Shown: positions 1 to 12,008, numbered from the stretch's first letter. The stretch is 64,000 bases of DNA from Icerya purchasi (GCA_039619475.1 CM077116.1:199849117-199913116); one strand, 5' to 3'. Notes: a model not told the origin generated them from the letters alone. Program-made: numbers and translations.

Positions 1-144
1 TTGTGAAAAAAAATATACAGCTTATCATCATCGGTAGGTCAACAAAGCTACCCCGATATGCGAGATTTTTTAAAATTCAAGTTCCAAAGCACAGCTTTGA
101 AATATCAAAGTGCTGGCTAATGTTAATTATGAAATTTGCTACTA

Positions 145-960
145 TTTTTTTTTTTTTTTTTTTTTTTTTGGTGCCGTGTACTGCTACTGTGGCTAAAGGC
201 ACCAGATATTAAGATATGATTAAATTAAGCTGTGGATATTATTTTGTTTGAGGAAAGATAGTGTTTTTCTGATTTCATGGGGATCATCGGATAAGGCAGT
301 TTGGATAGTAGTAGGAGGATAGATTGAATATTGAGTGCAGTCGGAAAGGATATGCTCTATTGTTAAAGGACCTTGACCACAGTATTGGCAGAGTGGAGCG
401 TCGGCACGATCCAAAAGGTGCTTGTGCGTTAGTGCTGTATGGCCGATGCGCAGTCTTGTTAAAACAACGTCTTACGTCTTGATGCCATGATGATGTTCCA
501 AGGCGCAGTAGTAGGCTTGACTCTTCTCAGCTTATTTTCAAGCGACAAATCCTCCCAGGAACGGCTCCATTATAGCTGAAATTGGGTTTTTGTAACTTTG
601 TAAAGATCCTTCCTTGAGACTGTAACCGATAATAATGTGGATTTTCCTATTGCTTGTTTCGCAGCTAAGTCGGCTATAGTGTTTCCACTTATCTTTGAAT
701 ATCCTATTACTATGTCCATAGTCGGGCTAATACCCAAGATTATCACAGAGGCGCGCTCTCATATAGTTCTTACTAATTTGAACGAATATGACACTATTCT
801 AGATGGAAGTTTTAGTTCATTGCGAAAGATTCAGTTTTCATTTTTCGTCAGTTTCCTCTCCATATTGTCCTCTGCAAGCACTGGATTTCTGACTCCAGTC
901 ATTTTTGAATGTTCACCAGCTTTCCGTTGAACGCTCTACTCTGTAATTTTCTGAGATTTG
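145..960 (-). mobile_element. Non-LTR retrotransposon 3' end, broken
   Basis: On the minus strand an RNase H-like segment lies around 636-719, containing YSKISGNTIADLAAK, which matches the usual HxGIxGNExADxAAK ending of that domain with its His lost. After a stop and a frameshift comes a second segment (about 220-470) reading VLTRLRIGHTALTHKHLL, followed by a zinc-knuckle-like CQYCGQ...HILSDC. This order is typical of the C-terminal part of Jockey/R1-type ORF2 proteins. The 3' untranslated part ends in a CTGGTGCC...GGCACC stretch and then the plus-strand T tract near 145-169, which is the element's poly(A) tail. Upstream of about 760 the frame is unreadable. It is 5'-truncated and carries at least two inactivating lesions. 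The family assignment is by motif only. Confidence 0.8.
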
Positions 961-3200
961 ATCTTATTGCATACGCTACATCATGTCTTTTCATTCTCCA
1001 CACGTTTCACATTAAAATGTAATTGCCCCTTTCCTTTTCTAGTTGTTTTTGGGGAGAGGTCCCTCTGGTTTTTCGGTCTGAAAAAAAGGTCACTAAAATG
1101 GCCAGTCAATGTAATAATTGCATTTTATTCCAAGAACCGCAACAACCAATACTGCATGCCGTACATATATATATATATATATATATATGCAAATAGAATA
1201 GCACGGCAAGTACTCTAAACAGGGTTTTCGATATAGTTTGACTTTAGCTAACCAGACGTAATGACGATAAAATGAATCGGCGATGAATTAAATACCGGCA
1301 ATAAAGCATTTGATCGGCGGCGAAATAATTCCAGGTTTCTTACGGGTTGTTTATATTGTTTTTTGTTGTTTTTTTTACGTCCCTATTATTTCAACTTCCA
1401 GCCCAGAATTTCCACTCTTTCTTTTGTTTCTTTTCTCATTCCAGTCGGTCATTATTATCGACTTATATGCCGACGTTTCTTCCAGTTGTTTATCACTTCA
1501 CTTTTCTAAATGGCCGCTTGTAAAAATGTACATATGTAGTCTGTCAAGCGAAAGAAGACCGTTCGAGTTTCTTTGCCGAATATGATACTCAAAATAGTGT
1601 ACTAGTAATAAGACATGTATTAACGCTTGACGCGTATTTCAATATTCGCGAAAAAAATCATATTGACATATTCCTGTTATTCCTCTTCTTCTCGGGAGTT
1701 ACCTCGATTTTATTTCATCTCTGTACGTTCATCCGTTCCTTTTTTCCGACCTGTTTGCATCCAGATGGACCATGTGGTATTAACAGAATAAGTGAGGTTC
1801 CCTGAATTCGTGACGTTAGCGCGTTTCGGTTGTTTTACGAACTGACTTCTTTCGCTTGACGGATTATTGCAATGTCGTCGTTATACTTTCCTTTTGCTTC
1901 TTAGCTAAAATTATTCTCTCGCTAACTCGCGGATTAACTTCATTTCCTCACCTGATATTTGAAGATTTCCTGCTTCTAATGTAATATATTCGTCAATAAT
2001 TGCTCCAGAAATCATTATAACATTCTCCCATTTTATTTCTCAAATCCCCGATATATGTCTTTCTGTTTTCATTTAAAATTTGATAACTTCTAATTTTTTT
2101 CGTTTATGTGGTGAAGGTTCTTATTTTCGTTTGGTTTTTTACGCCTTATTGTCTTCGATGCCTCCAGTGGCCTTTTTCGTGTCCTGCCTTGATTATTCAC
2201 TACTGCGCACGGGTAGAACTGTATACTTCTCGCCTAAAACTCTATGAGAACTCTGACGCCAGGTGGATCATTTGGTATATCCATTTTAACCTTAGGATTA
2301 ACTTCCACGTGGGCCTGTAAATGAGCTAGTTTCCGGGCGCTTTCCTTATCGCGGTAACAAACCATTTCGGCAATGCCTATGCTAACTGTTCAGCGATTTT
2401 AAAACATTCAGTACCATTCCATCCACCCAAAGGACTGGGGTAGCGTGGGATCAATCTTCGTTACTACTTTCGTCTAAAAACTGCCCAATCCGGGAAATAA
2501 AGATGGTAGAACTCACGTTCGTTACAAAAAATCCTACGTCGCGTTAAAATGATAATCTCCCAAACAAGAGTATATATAAAGTAAATTAAAAATCTTCCCA
2601 CTGGCCAAAAAAAGTACCTTGATCAAAAACGGATAGATTACATTTCATCGTTACGCCGCCGACATTAACTAAATCGTTATATACAAATGTTCCGCAACCC
2701 CTTCTTATAATACCATTTCTCCACATCTACTAAGACATAAAATTCGTTTCATAGTACCATATATTACCGGGGGGACCTATGAAAAAAAAAAAAGAAAAAA
2801 AGGGAAAAACTAAAGATCAAAATTTCAACGGCGAATCTGGTTCGAAATTCTATGGGTGATGGAGCAGGCACGAAAATCATCGTCATTCGATACTTTTTTT
2901 CCTCTGACAGAAAGTAGTGTTCAAAAACTGTAGATTTTCAGTCAGTCCTGTGCACGTAAAATATTTCGATGCGTACGCAGAGTTGATAGGTGAGCAGCCT
3001 TTAGTCAGGTACATGGTGAAATTTATTTCGTAGATATCGCAACTAATTGGATAATTAACTGTCTAACTGCTGGTTAGAATCGATCTTTCGCCAGTGATCA
3101 TTTGATAAATCGGCTCTTTTAAATATTACGGAGTAACTATTATTACTCTTCAGTTTCAAATCCTGGGAGCCGCATCGTTTCCACCTGAACGATTCGGCCT
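961..3200. other. Intergenic AT-rich DNA
   Basis: No exon or transposon protein could be supported here on either strand. There is a short (TA)n run near 1164-1188 and a pyrimidine-rich stretch around 1310-1560. Open frames of up to about 90 codons exist but show no splice borders, start context or recognisable motifs. If the receptor gene ending at 4702 has an upstream exon in this window I did not find it; no NPxxY-type TM7 coding was seen. Confidence 0.5.
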
Positions 3201-3214
3201 CAACGTTTCGGCCC

Positions 3215-3970
3215 CGAACACGTTTTGGCTTAGATAATTTCGACCTCATCCATTTTTTTACAAGTAGATTTAGTTCAGTGTTGGTGAATTTATAATTTTT
3301 TTTTTTTTTTTTCATCTTTAATTAATATTATATTTAAGGTGTAAAGTAATCATTGAATCAAAAAAACACAATCCACCAAATTAGTAATTAATTTGCTTAG
3401 AAAGTAAATCAGTGGTTTTCGATGTTCTTTTTTTTTCTTTCACATATCGCTTAAAAAATTATTTTCTCTTATGAAGACTTGAAATGCAAATTATATATAT
3501 TCATTTAGCGTGTTATTTCAACAGAAATTTTAAAAAAAAAAGGACTAGTTGATCTCGACAATAATTTCCCACTATGACAGATTTTTTTGCTTCCAAAAAC
3601 CCCTCAAGTGCCTTAAAAAATAATGAATAAATTAACTTTAACGATTACGAAAAACTACTAATTTGAAAAAGGCGAAATCGATCTGGATTCTCGATTTTAC
3701 TGAAAAAAAAATGTATTCGTTATTCTTAAGAATGTTTATTTTTAACGGGAACCGTTCGTATGGACACAATCGACTACTAGCCGTAGAAAAAATTTTCTAA
3801 GCAAATTAATTACTAATTTCTCGGATTGTATTTTTTCGATTCAATGATTATTTTACGCCTTAAATATGATATTAATTAAACATAAAAAAAACTTAAAAAC
3901 TCACTAACACTAAATTTAATTTACTTGGAAAAAGGACTATGCTGAAACGTTAAGGTCGAAATGATAGATT
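3215..3970. repeat. Degenerate long inverted repeat (MITE-like)
   Basis: The left arm (about 3215-3410) and right arm (about 3790-3970) are inverted copies. Both contain TTAGTAATTAATTTGCTTAG, and further out both contain TAATCATTGAATC, TTTAATTAATAT and a T(C/T)GACCT...AGTG block, in mirrored order. The unpaired centre is about 380 bp. Identity falls toward the outer ends and I could not fix termini or a target-site duplication. A non-autonomous DNA transposon or foldback remnant is the simplest reading. Confidence 0.55.
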
Positions 3971-4129
3971 CGAAATGCTGATATCTATTCAAGCGTATCT
4001 TCATCTTTGGTTTTTTGAATTTTCTTTACTTGCAGCGTTCACCTTTTCAATCTATTTTCTACACATTAGACGCCATTTGCTTCCTCCGTCGCTTTCTCTC
4101 ATTTATCACTTCTCCATTATTCTTATTTT

Positions 4130-4410
4130 ACACATCACACGTTGACGTATTTTTTTTGAATGCTCTTCCATCGCTGCTGAACCTTTCTCTTCCTACCCGT
4201 CACTTTTACTAATGGACCATCGGCTCTTTACAGCGCCCGTCCTTTATCCTCTCCTTCTCCTACACTGTAATATTTGTATCCTTTCTGTCTTCTACCTTCA
4301 ATCACAAAAGGATCTGATTACACTTTCCTTCCCTAGATCTTGAGCCAATGCCCACGTCGACGACCCCGTAAAAAATAAGTAAATAAAAACGAAAAAAAAA
4401 AAAAAAAAAT
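4130..4410 (+). mobile_element. Probable retrotransposon 3' tail with poly(A)
   Basis: A locally GC-richer stretch ends in GAGCCAATGCCCACGTCGAC, then a short A-rich segment and an A tract at about 4392-4410. Abrupt termination in poly(A) is how non-LTR element 3' ends look. No coding sequence is attached, so this would be a tail-only insertion. It sits less than 100 bp before the acceptor of the receptor exon, so it would lie in that gene's last intron. Confidence 0.35.
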
Positions 4411-4498
4411 CGACTGCGTATTTTAAAACTTTTAAATCTTTAACGAATTTTTCCGTTCTAATTATTGATTGTTTCTTATCTTCTTTTTCTTATTACAG

Positions 4499-4702
4499 GA
4501 AAAGTTCAAACGAGAATTTCAGATACGTATCAATAAGCTAAAGCTTCGTAAGAAAGAAAGCAAACTGAATCGAGATCTCAGCTTATTTTCCAGTGGAAAG
4601 TACGAATGGAGATACAACCGAAATAATTCTACCGTCCGAGAAAAGGCTTCATCGTTGGGGCCAAACGAAACGCTACTGTTCAAAGTGGAAAGTCCCTATT
4701 AA
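4499..4702 (+). CDS. Terminal coding exon, probable class A GPCR C-tail
   Basis: The exon starts after a strong pyrimidine tract and TTACAG acceptor at 4498, phase 0, and runs 67 codons to TAA at 4700-4702. It opens with EKFKREFQIRINKLKLRKK, which resembles the amphipathic helix 8 that follows NPxxY in rhodopsin-family receptors (typically N-E-K/R-F-K/R-x-E-F). The rest is a Ser/Asn-rich tail ending in FKVESPY. Base composition is clearly less AT-rich than the surroundings, supporting coding. The seven-helix exons must lie upstream; none was found between 1 and 4498, so the gene probably enters from beyond the left edge. The receptor subtype cannot be named from this tail. A helix-8-like pattern in an unrelated basic tail is the main alternative. 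Confidence 0.65.
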   Translation, partial: EKFKREFQIRINKLKLRKKESKLNRDLSLFSSGKYEWRYNRNNSTVREKASSLGPNETLLFKVESPY

Positions 4703-5100
4703 TCATCGAATTTACCGTCATTATTATTTTTCATGATATTAGTCTACTCATGAAACGAATATAATACCGTCACACTCATCCGAAGATCCTTTCATGGAAT
4801 TTTCCTGTACATTATTACGTTAACTTATTTTAGATCTCTGTACTAAATTATAGAATTTTTATTTTGGCTATATAATTATTTTCTTCTCTGTTTCTTCTTC
4901 ATTTACTACAAGAGTTACGCGCGCTATTGTTTCGCTTAGTACATTGTTATCGGTAAAGTTGAATAACTAAAATACGTTTTTGACATTTTTGTTCTGTAAA
5001 TCATCCACAGATGACCTCAGGTATTCTGAAATTATAACAACTTTCATTCTACTTTGCTACCCTTTTATTTCTTTGATGAAAATAAACCGATTTTCCCCTT
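4703..5100 (+). other. Probable 3'UTR of the plus-strand gene
   Basis: The sequence after the stop at 4702 is AT-rich without coding. A canonical AATAAA hexamer at 5081-5086 is a reasonable polyadenylation signal about 380 bp after the stop. The exact cleavage site is not visible. Confidence 0.4.
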
Positions 5101-6299
5101 TATTTTCATCATGAAATTCATGACAACATCTGAGCAGATTTTACACTAATTTATATTCCACTTTTTCATTCGCTAATTTATAAACAATCAAATTAAATTG
5201 GCGGGGAGGAAACAACCGTAAAGAGTGTGAAGGTGCTTATGCGGTCTGTGCACATACGTGTTTCTTTTTTTTGGATCGCCAGCTAAGGGCATTACCCAGC
5301 ATTAGATTATACTAAGAGAGAGGGAGAAGCGAATTAGAATTGGGGGCTGCTAGAAATATCTCCGGGAATGAAAGTGAAAGAATAAAAACGAAGAGCATTA
5401 TTTGGAGTAGGCAAATCGAGATAAAGGAGTTGACTATAAAAATGGGAACATTCTACAGACATAGACCCGCGTATTCGGAGAAGATGTGATTCCGCTCCAC
5501 CGTAGCCGTCGCTGCGGTTAGAGCAAATGATGGAGAAACCTCGGAAGTTTATGTCTGAAGAGCTTTTTATCCAAGTTTCCGAAAGTAAAGGTGTGTCAAC
5601 GTTGTGATGATCTAATAGTCGCTCTAGAACATTTATGTTAGCCTTGATACTCCAACAATTCTATTGCAATATTCTACGTCGACAAGATATCGAGACATAG
5701 TAGGTTTTAAGATAGAAGTAATACGAAGAAACGTAATAAAAGGAATAGAGCGAGATGAAATAGAAAATGTAAGGAAGGACTGAGTAAGGCCAAAGAAGAT
5801 TACAAACTGAAAAAGTAGATGCAGAGACAAATACGGTATTTTTACCAAAATCCCACGTGTTGGGAGACATGGTGTTAAACCGAAAGAAGTAAGGTGAAAA
5901 ATACTGAAAAACGAAAAAGATTTTTTTTTTAGCCCTGCATCTAAACCATAGATAGCAGTTGTTTGGTGTTATTTGTTTTTTATTTTATCTATTTATTCAT
6001 TTTTATTTTATTTTATTTATTTATTTATTATGATTATTTTTTTTTATTCTATTCATATATTTGAAATAAGAAGGTTAGTTTCGGTTTAGAGAAAATTTGT
6101 GTTGAAAATGGCTATATGGTTTAGATGCCGAGCCCAAAAAAAAAAAAAAAAGCATCTCCCTTTTCTTACAGTTCTACAAAGTTGAAGTTTTACAGTTGTA
6201 TTTACTTCAAACAACGTAGTAAAGGCAAAACCAGCCTTATTCGCCTTAAACGTACATATAATTTATTTCTTTTTTTATCAACAAAAACTTTATTCTTTT
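5101..6299. other. Intergenic spacer
   Basis: No supported gene. It contains a run of TTTA/TTTATT repeats around 5970-6060 and two A/T homopolymers. Minus-strand frames near 5633-5870 lack motifs and splice signals and are treated as chance. Confidence 0.5.
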
Positions 6300-7036
6300 T
6301 TTTTTGTATTTGCAGAAACACGTTTGAAGGATCTAGAATAATAAGACTCTCTTGGTGGCCCGAATGCACATCTATCTAAATAACTTATTTGATTTTCTTG
6401 TCACCGTACAAGCAGTTCATCGAGAAAGAATATCTAATTGCTTGCTCTCTGATGTTAAGCTAGCATTCGATATTGTTCTATTCGACACTTTATTTAACGT
6501 ACTAGTAGAATTAAGTGTACATGAGACTATTGCCAATCTAATGCACAGCATATTTTCGGAAAAAACATTGCTTTTTCACCGTTCTTCACAAGAATCAGTT
6601 TACAGAACTGTCTACATTGATTTATGTTAGGCATCAGTATTAAGCTCTCTGCTATTTAATTTATCTATTTCGAAAATTTCCGAGTTAGGGTTAGCAAAAC
6701 TGTTTTTTTATTATTCCACGCTGATGATATTATTCTATGTAGTCTTAATAGCAACTTGTCTAAAGCTACCACATTACTTAATCGTGGTATAGTTCAGGTT
6801 TACAATATCTGTAATAACCTTAGGTTGTTCCTCCATAGTGTTCAGTGGTAATATTTTGCTCAATTAATTCAGGGCACAGTGTTATTTCTATTGCCAGTAC
6901 TACTGTCGCTCTTTTGCCAGCACACAAGTACATGGGATTTATTTTCGACTCTAAATTAAACTGGAACAAACATACGGGGTACATACATAACTTTTTAAAC
7001 GGTTACCTTTACTTAAGACTTCTTTCAATTTCATAA
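6300..7036 (+). mobile_element. Reverse transcriptase relic, Jockey-like
   Basis: Three plus-strand frame segments line up in order with a Jockey-type reverse transcriptase. First comes a palm segment with DVKLAFDIVLFDTLFNVL (Asp plus AFD motif) at about 6450-6630. Next, after an in-frame TAG, is ASVLSSLLFNLSI, corresponding to the usual QGSVLSPLLFN. Then FHADDIILCSLNSN carries the catalytic ADD at about 6715-6760. A last segment (6845-7036) has YMGFIFDSKLNWNKH, equivalent to the YLGxxLDxxLxWxxH thumb motif. Stops and frame changes between segments show it is dead. No endonuclease or RNase H part is attached. Confidence 0.85.
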
Positions 7037-9954
7037 TACATTTTAAATTAATGTTAATATACTATAAAATTGCTTCATAATTATTGTTAAATTTCAAATA
7101 TATCGCAAAATAATTTGATTACTTCAATTTCATCTCACAACAAATTTAGTTTATTATCGATTATAAGTGCTGCCTCGATTTTACTTTCGAGTCAGTTTTT
7201 AAGAAAAATTAAAAAATGAATATTTAAATATGACTCAAGTTCAAACATTTATTAACAGATATTAATTTTCCTGAATTTTAGTTTTCATAGTGATTATTAA
7301 TAACTGAAATTTTTCATTTTCATGAAAATTGCCCATAGAAACTTCAGTATTTCGAAGAATTAATATCTATTAAAAATTCCGTTAATCGGAAACTAAGCTC
7401 TCGATGATGCAGAACTTTATCAGCAGAATATACATATATGAGGAATTAATTAGAGCCTAGACACAATTTAGGGCAATGTAAAAATGTCCAGAATGGCATT
7501 ACGAAAAGATTGTCAGTTACTGAAGTTTGCTATACTTCAATAAGAGTGAAAGGGAAAGAATTCCCAAAAATTAAATAAAAGTGATCCCCAGGCACATGCC
7601 TCGTATGCAAATATTAATACATCGATATAATAACTTTAATGTTCTTTTTATTATACTGTGAAAGTTTAATATTCAACTTTGCTTAAATAATATAACAAAA
7701 TGTTTAAAAACAACTGAATTTAAAAAGAACAATTTATATACATATATCATTCATAATTAATGAGGTAGGTACATTTCAGTAAAAATGCAATAAATCGGAT
7801 GTAAAGAAATGTATTTTTAAGTATACGTTTAAATAAGTATATGTATATATATATTATGGCAGCAGTGATAAAGTTGCTAAAAACAAAATACTAAAAAAAT
7901 GTGACATTTGAAATAAATTTTCAGAAATAGATGGGAGACTATAAATAAATAAATATTAACTTATTTTAATACAGCAAATATACATTAACGTCGTGACATA
8001 AAAAATAATTAAACTTTTCAACAATCGCGGATTTTATTTTAAAAAAAAAGAAAAAGTAAAATTGTACTTATTTAATTTATTGCAAATTTGTTAAAATTAA
8101 AAAATAAAAAATTCTAAAAATACTATATACATTTCTTTTTATTACTATAGATTTACGTCAATAGTCTGGATACAATCAGGTGATTATGTAGGGGAACGTT
8201 ATTTGAAACATATTAAAATAATACCGCTAACGGATAAATTAAAATAATAGTTTTTTTTTTTTTTTTTTTTTGTAGAAAACGCGTTATTTCTCGGGTTTAG
8301 AAATTAATTTAACGGTTTGTATCGAAATCGCTTTTAACCAGAATATTACAACATACCGAAGTATACCATATTCGTGCTACATCGGTAATAATTATACTTT
8401 TATTTGTTTATAAGCAATTTTGGATTTTATTAATTTTCCATTCGACTGATTCCAAAATACTAATAATTACAAACTTATGAAAAAAACAAAAAATATATAA
8501 ATCCGTTATCATTACCACTAGCAATAACTAAAGGTTAATCAACTAACGTTGCTGTACCTTATTCTAAAACACCGATTTCAAATAAAATTCAAAACTCGGT
8601 TACTATTAATAATACGGTTAATAATACTAAAGCTGCTACCCAAACCATTAGTTTTTAATGTACCGAAAGAAATTGAAAAAAATACAACAGAAATATGTGA
8701 AATTATTAAATCAATAAATTTCAAAAATGTGTCAGTCGCAGAAAGATTAACCAATTTTTAGCCGACTAATTTAAAAACACAGTACCGTAAAAACCAATAA
8801 TAATACTGCGCAATAAAGAAACCAATTATGCAATTAAAACGAAACACATAAGTAAATGCTGCTCAAATGCTATTGAAGAAGAAGAAATGAGCGAAGAGCC
8901 GATTAAAACGGTGCTAATCATAACCACAGCTGACAAAGAAATGGACACAGAATAACTCGTCGTACTATTCCACATACTAGAATCAAATATCAATTCTAAC
9001 TGTCTTCTCAAAAACCCAGACCTTTGTTAACAAGTAACACTTTGACCGAATAACTTCAAATGGTTAATTTGAAAATAAAACAAATCAAAAAGAAAACAAA
9101 ACGGAAATCAGTGTCAAGTAATAAACAAAAACAGAATTCCGGCCATACTGATATACTAATAAGAACTTATAAAACTACTATACGTTGACCCCTACCGATT
9201 ACAACGACAATGATTATAGTGAAAAATTAGTTATTACGAGCAAAATTTTGGTACGCAGATAAATAATTACCCGACGAAACAAAATTTAATTCTGAAAAAT
9301 TTTTGCAAATAAATTAAATAAAAAAAAATAGGTGAATAAATAAAATAAAATAAAAAAAACGGGCAAAAATAAAATATGAATAGAATACAACAGATATATT
9401 GTTATCAGCGGCGGATCCAGGAGGACATTGGGGGGGGGGGGGGGGGATTATATAATTACATAAAATCTTCTACGGTAGGCAGTAGATTTGAGAAATACCC
9501 CTTGTTTCATAAAGAAAATCAAATAGTGACCTTTATAGAAATTTAAAAATGTTTTAAAAATACTTTATTATTACAATTTTTAATTTAACTTTTGTCTTAT
9601 ATTTAGGGGTGAAAAATAAAACGAAATTATAAAATTATACCTTAAATATGGTAGTTTAGAAATAGTAAGAAAGATAGTATTTTTATTAGACACTTTACTA
9701 GTTCTTTTTTATTTTTGTTAATAATCCGAAAATAAATATATGTATATTTCTCATTGAACTATTTTCATTTACGTTAAAAAATAAATAAAAATGGCAAAAA
9801 ATCGACGATAGTTGTGTTTAAAATAGAATAAAAAAAGAACATTAATTGTTTTACTAGAAAATAGTTTATAATAAAAGCCGTGGGTAAAATTCACACAACT
9901 CTTTTGTAGCATAAATTAAGTTTCTTTCAACAGAACAATGTTCTTCCAAATACA
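7037..9954. other. Intergenic AT-rich DNA with a G17 tract
   Basis: Long stretches are about four-fifths A+T with no recognisable gene. A plus-strand frame at 8549-8761 (KPLVFNVPKEIEKNTTEICE) vaguely resembles retrotransposon ORF1 text but is too short to call. A tract of 17 consecutive G lies at 9430-9446, directly after a GCGGCGGATCCAGG sequence of the kind seen at transposon ends. There is a T22 tract near 8252. Confidence 0.45.
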
Positions 9955-10350
9955 TATCCAACTAGGCTGTCCAGAAAAATTAATCAACATTATAGCCACC
10001 CTACACATAGGAAATGAAGCCAAAGTTCTGATTCAAGGTAAGTTAATGACGTAAAGCAGGGATGTGTGTCTTGGCTCCGATTCTTTTCAACGTCTTTATG
10101 ACAGCCCTATTCATCATTATCGATAAGAAATTACATTCAAGAGGAACTGGTATAAACTGCAGAGCAGATGGTAATTTATTGAACTTATCCCGTCTCAAAG
10201 TAAAAACTAAAATAGCTAGGCGCACAATTACCGAAATTCAATATGCAGACGACTGCGCGATCCTAGCACATTCTAAAGACGAATATTATTTTGCAATAGG
10301 TGAAAAAAAAGTTAGCCGAGCCTACTGTAGATTACCAAATAAGAAGAATT
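9955..10350 (+). mobile_element. Reverse transcriptase relic (KQGCVLAP type)
   Basis: Plus-strand frames read LGCPEKLINIIATLHIGNEA, then KQGCVLAPILFNVFMTAL, RADGNLLNLSRLKVKTK and IQYADDCAILAHSKDE. These are four consecutive blocks of a non-LTR reverse transcriptase, including the polymerase YADD motif. A stop (TAA near 10050) interrupts the join of the first two blocks, and the C-terminal half is missing. This family is distinct from the Jockey-like relic at 6300-7036, since it has the DG-x-LFNL-x-RL-x-AKTK insertion typical of another LINE group common in invertebrates. It is an inactive fragment. Confidence 0.85.
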
Positions 10351-11054
10351 ATTAACAGAAGTTCGGATTCCGCCAGAGAAGATTAATAACATTAACCCTA
10401 AGCTACAAACTTACATGTAAAATAAGTTTTGTTTTATCCGTATGCTTTCTTTGTTTTTCTATCTTGAAAAAACATTCGAAGTGACCTGAGTCAAAAAGTT
10501 CAAGATACACTGTGTAACTGGTAAATTGTTAGTTTAACGTTTTCCAGATGACCGAAAATTGTAATTTCGAATTAAAAGCGCGCATTCAACAGAACACCGA
10601 TTCGGAAACGGTCCTACAGCAAAAGTTGATACACTTAGCCTTACCTTATTTAATATTACTTTTTTTTTAGTCAAAAACGAAAATAGTCCATTCCTGCCTA
10701 GAACATTTTCAAGATTTAAATTTCCCATTTCTAATGGTTAATATTATAGAATTTCTCATTGACGTTATAGAATGTAATTGGAAAGTAAAAGTGTAAAAAA
10801 CATGTAATATAATTTGTTGCATTAGTTTAGAACTGTTGTTTTAACATAAATTATTTAATTTGCTCTTTACATATGTATCATAACTATCTCTGATATATAA
10901 AACATAACACTCAGAGAAATGATAAAAGATCGATTTAACCCCAGGGGTTCATTATATTTTTTCGTTCATTTCATTTTGCTGCTTCAGTTCATATCAATGT
11001 GTTTGTTTTTAGTTTAATCTAGATATAAATTAATTTATACTTTAAAATCATAAT

Positions 11055-11125
11055 TTTCGGTAGACACCGCGTTAATATTAACACAAAACTGATTAACGTT
11101 TCGATCGCGTTTACACGATCCATCA
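11055..11125 (-). ncRNA. Hammerhead-like motif, degenerate copy
   Basis: The minus strand reads TTGATGATG, then a hairpin with arms GATCG/CGATC, then GAAACGTTAAT. This is the order of a hammerhead core: CUGAUGA, stem II, GAAA, short stem III, cleavage position. The first core base is U rather than C, which should abolish activity. Stem I would have only about three pairs (ATT with AAT). It is reported because two further copies of the same arrangement occur in the window. Confidence 0.3.
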
Positions 11126-11875
11126 TCAAAATTTAAACTGTTTGCAATTTAAAATTAATTAATCCACTTTTTTGTTTTCGGTTTTTTATTATTTGAATTG
11201 CGCGAGTTTTTTTTTTTTTGTAACCATTTGTGTTTTTATGTACTTAATAGCTCCCCCAATGTACAACAATATCTTGGACTACCATAAAAATGGCTTACTA
11301 AGTTGTATGCAGTATTTTATAATTTCAACATCGTTATTTATTTCATATAGCGTATTTTTTTTAAAAACACTCGTTCCCCATTATTTTAGTATTATTTTTT
11401 AAGCTTCGTCGCTACTTTGGTATTACTTCATTCATTTACTACCATTATGTACAATTTTAGTTCAAATAAATTTGAACTGAAAACAGCAGTAAACTGAAAA
11501 AACTAAAAGTATGGAAAAAATAAACTGCCAGGACCAATACGATTGCTTACCTATATACTTTACCGTGCTATTTGCTTAATATATAAAATGTAATGCTCAA
11601 AGAACTCTATAAATTTACTTTTGGAATACACACTTAATTAGACACGTGTCATGTGCTACAATTTGTACACTAATGTAATTTATAACTTATAAACATTGGA
11701 TATAAAGAAAATTAAATAACATTTTCTATTTAGATGGATAGGTATATAAATTTAATCCAAATTTTCTTTATAACTCTAATATTAATCACACAAAACGGTT
11801 AAGTAAAAGGAAGTCCATCATTCAAAACTAATGAATTAAATTAATATAAAAATGTCTTTATTAAATATACAACAC

Positions 11876-12008
11876 AATTGTTATAAAAAATATATAAAGT
11901 ACAGCCGACATGTTTCGGAATTACGTACTATTCATGGCAATTGCCTTGATTCCATGTATGTAATTCCGAAACATATCGGCTGTATTTTATATTTTTTATA
12001 ACAATTAT
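11876..12008. repeat. Short palindromic element
   Basis: Two inverted arms of about 60 bp (11876-11935 and 11950-12008) pair around a short centre holding CAATTGCC. Both arms contain TTGTTATAAAAAATATA, ACAGCCGA and GTTTCGGAATTAC in mirrored order with few mismatches. The outer flanks also share TAAATATAC and AATAAAG-type text. It could fold as a hairpin when transcribed. The GAAACATGTCGGCTGT text on the minus strand resembles the 3' half of hammerhead-bearing repeats, but no CUGAUGA partner is present. Confidence 0.6.

Noticed and set aside
637..930. 97-codon plus-strand frame
   Set aside because: It is antisense to the RNase H part of the LINE relic, which explains the open frame better.
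1164..1188. Possible CRISPR or other arrayed repeats at TA-rich sites
   Set aside because: These are simple (TA)n microsatellites; no spaced repeats with unique spacers were seen anywhere, consistent with a eukaryotic genome.
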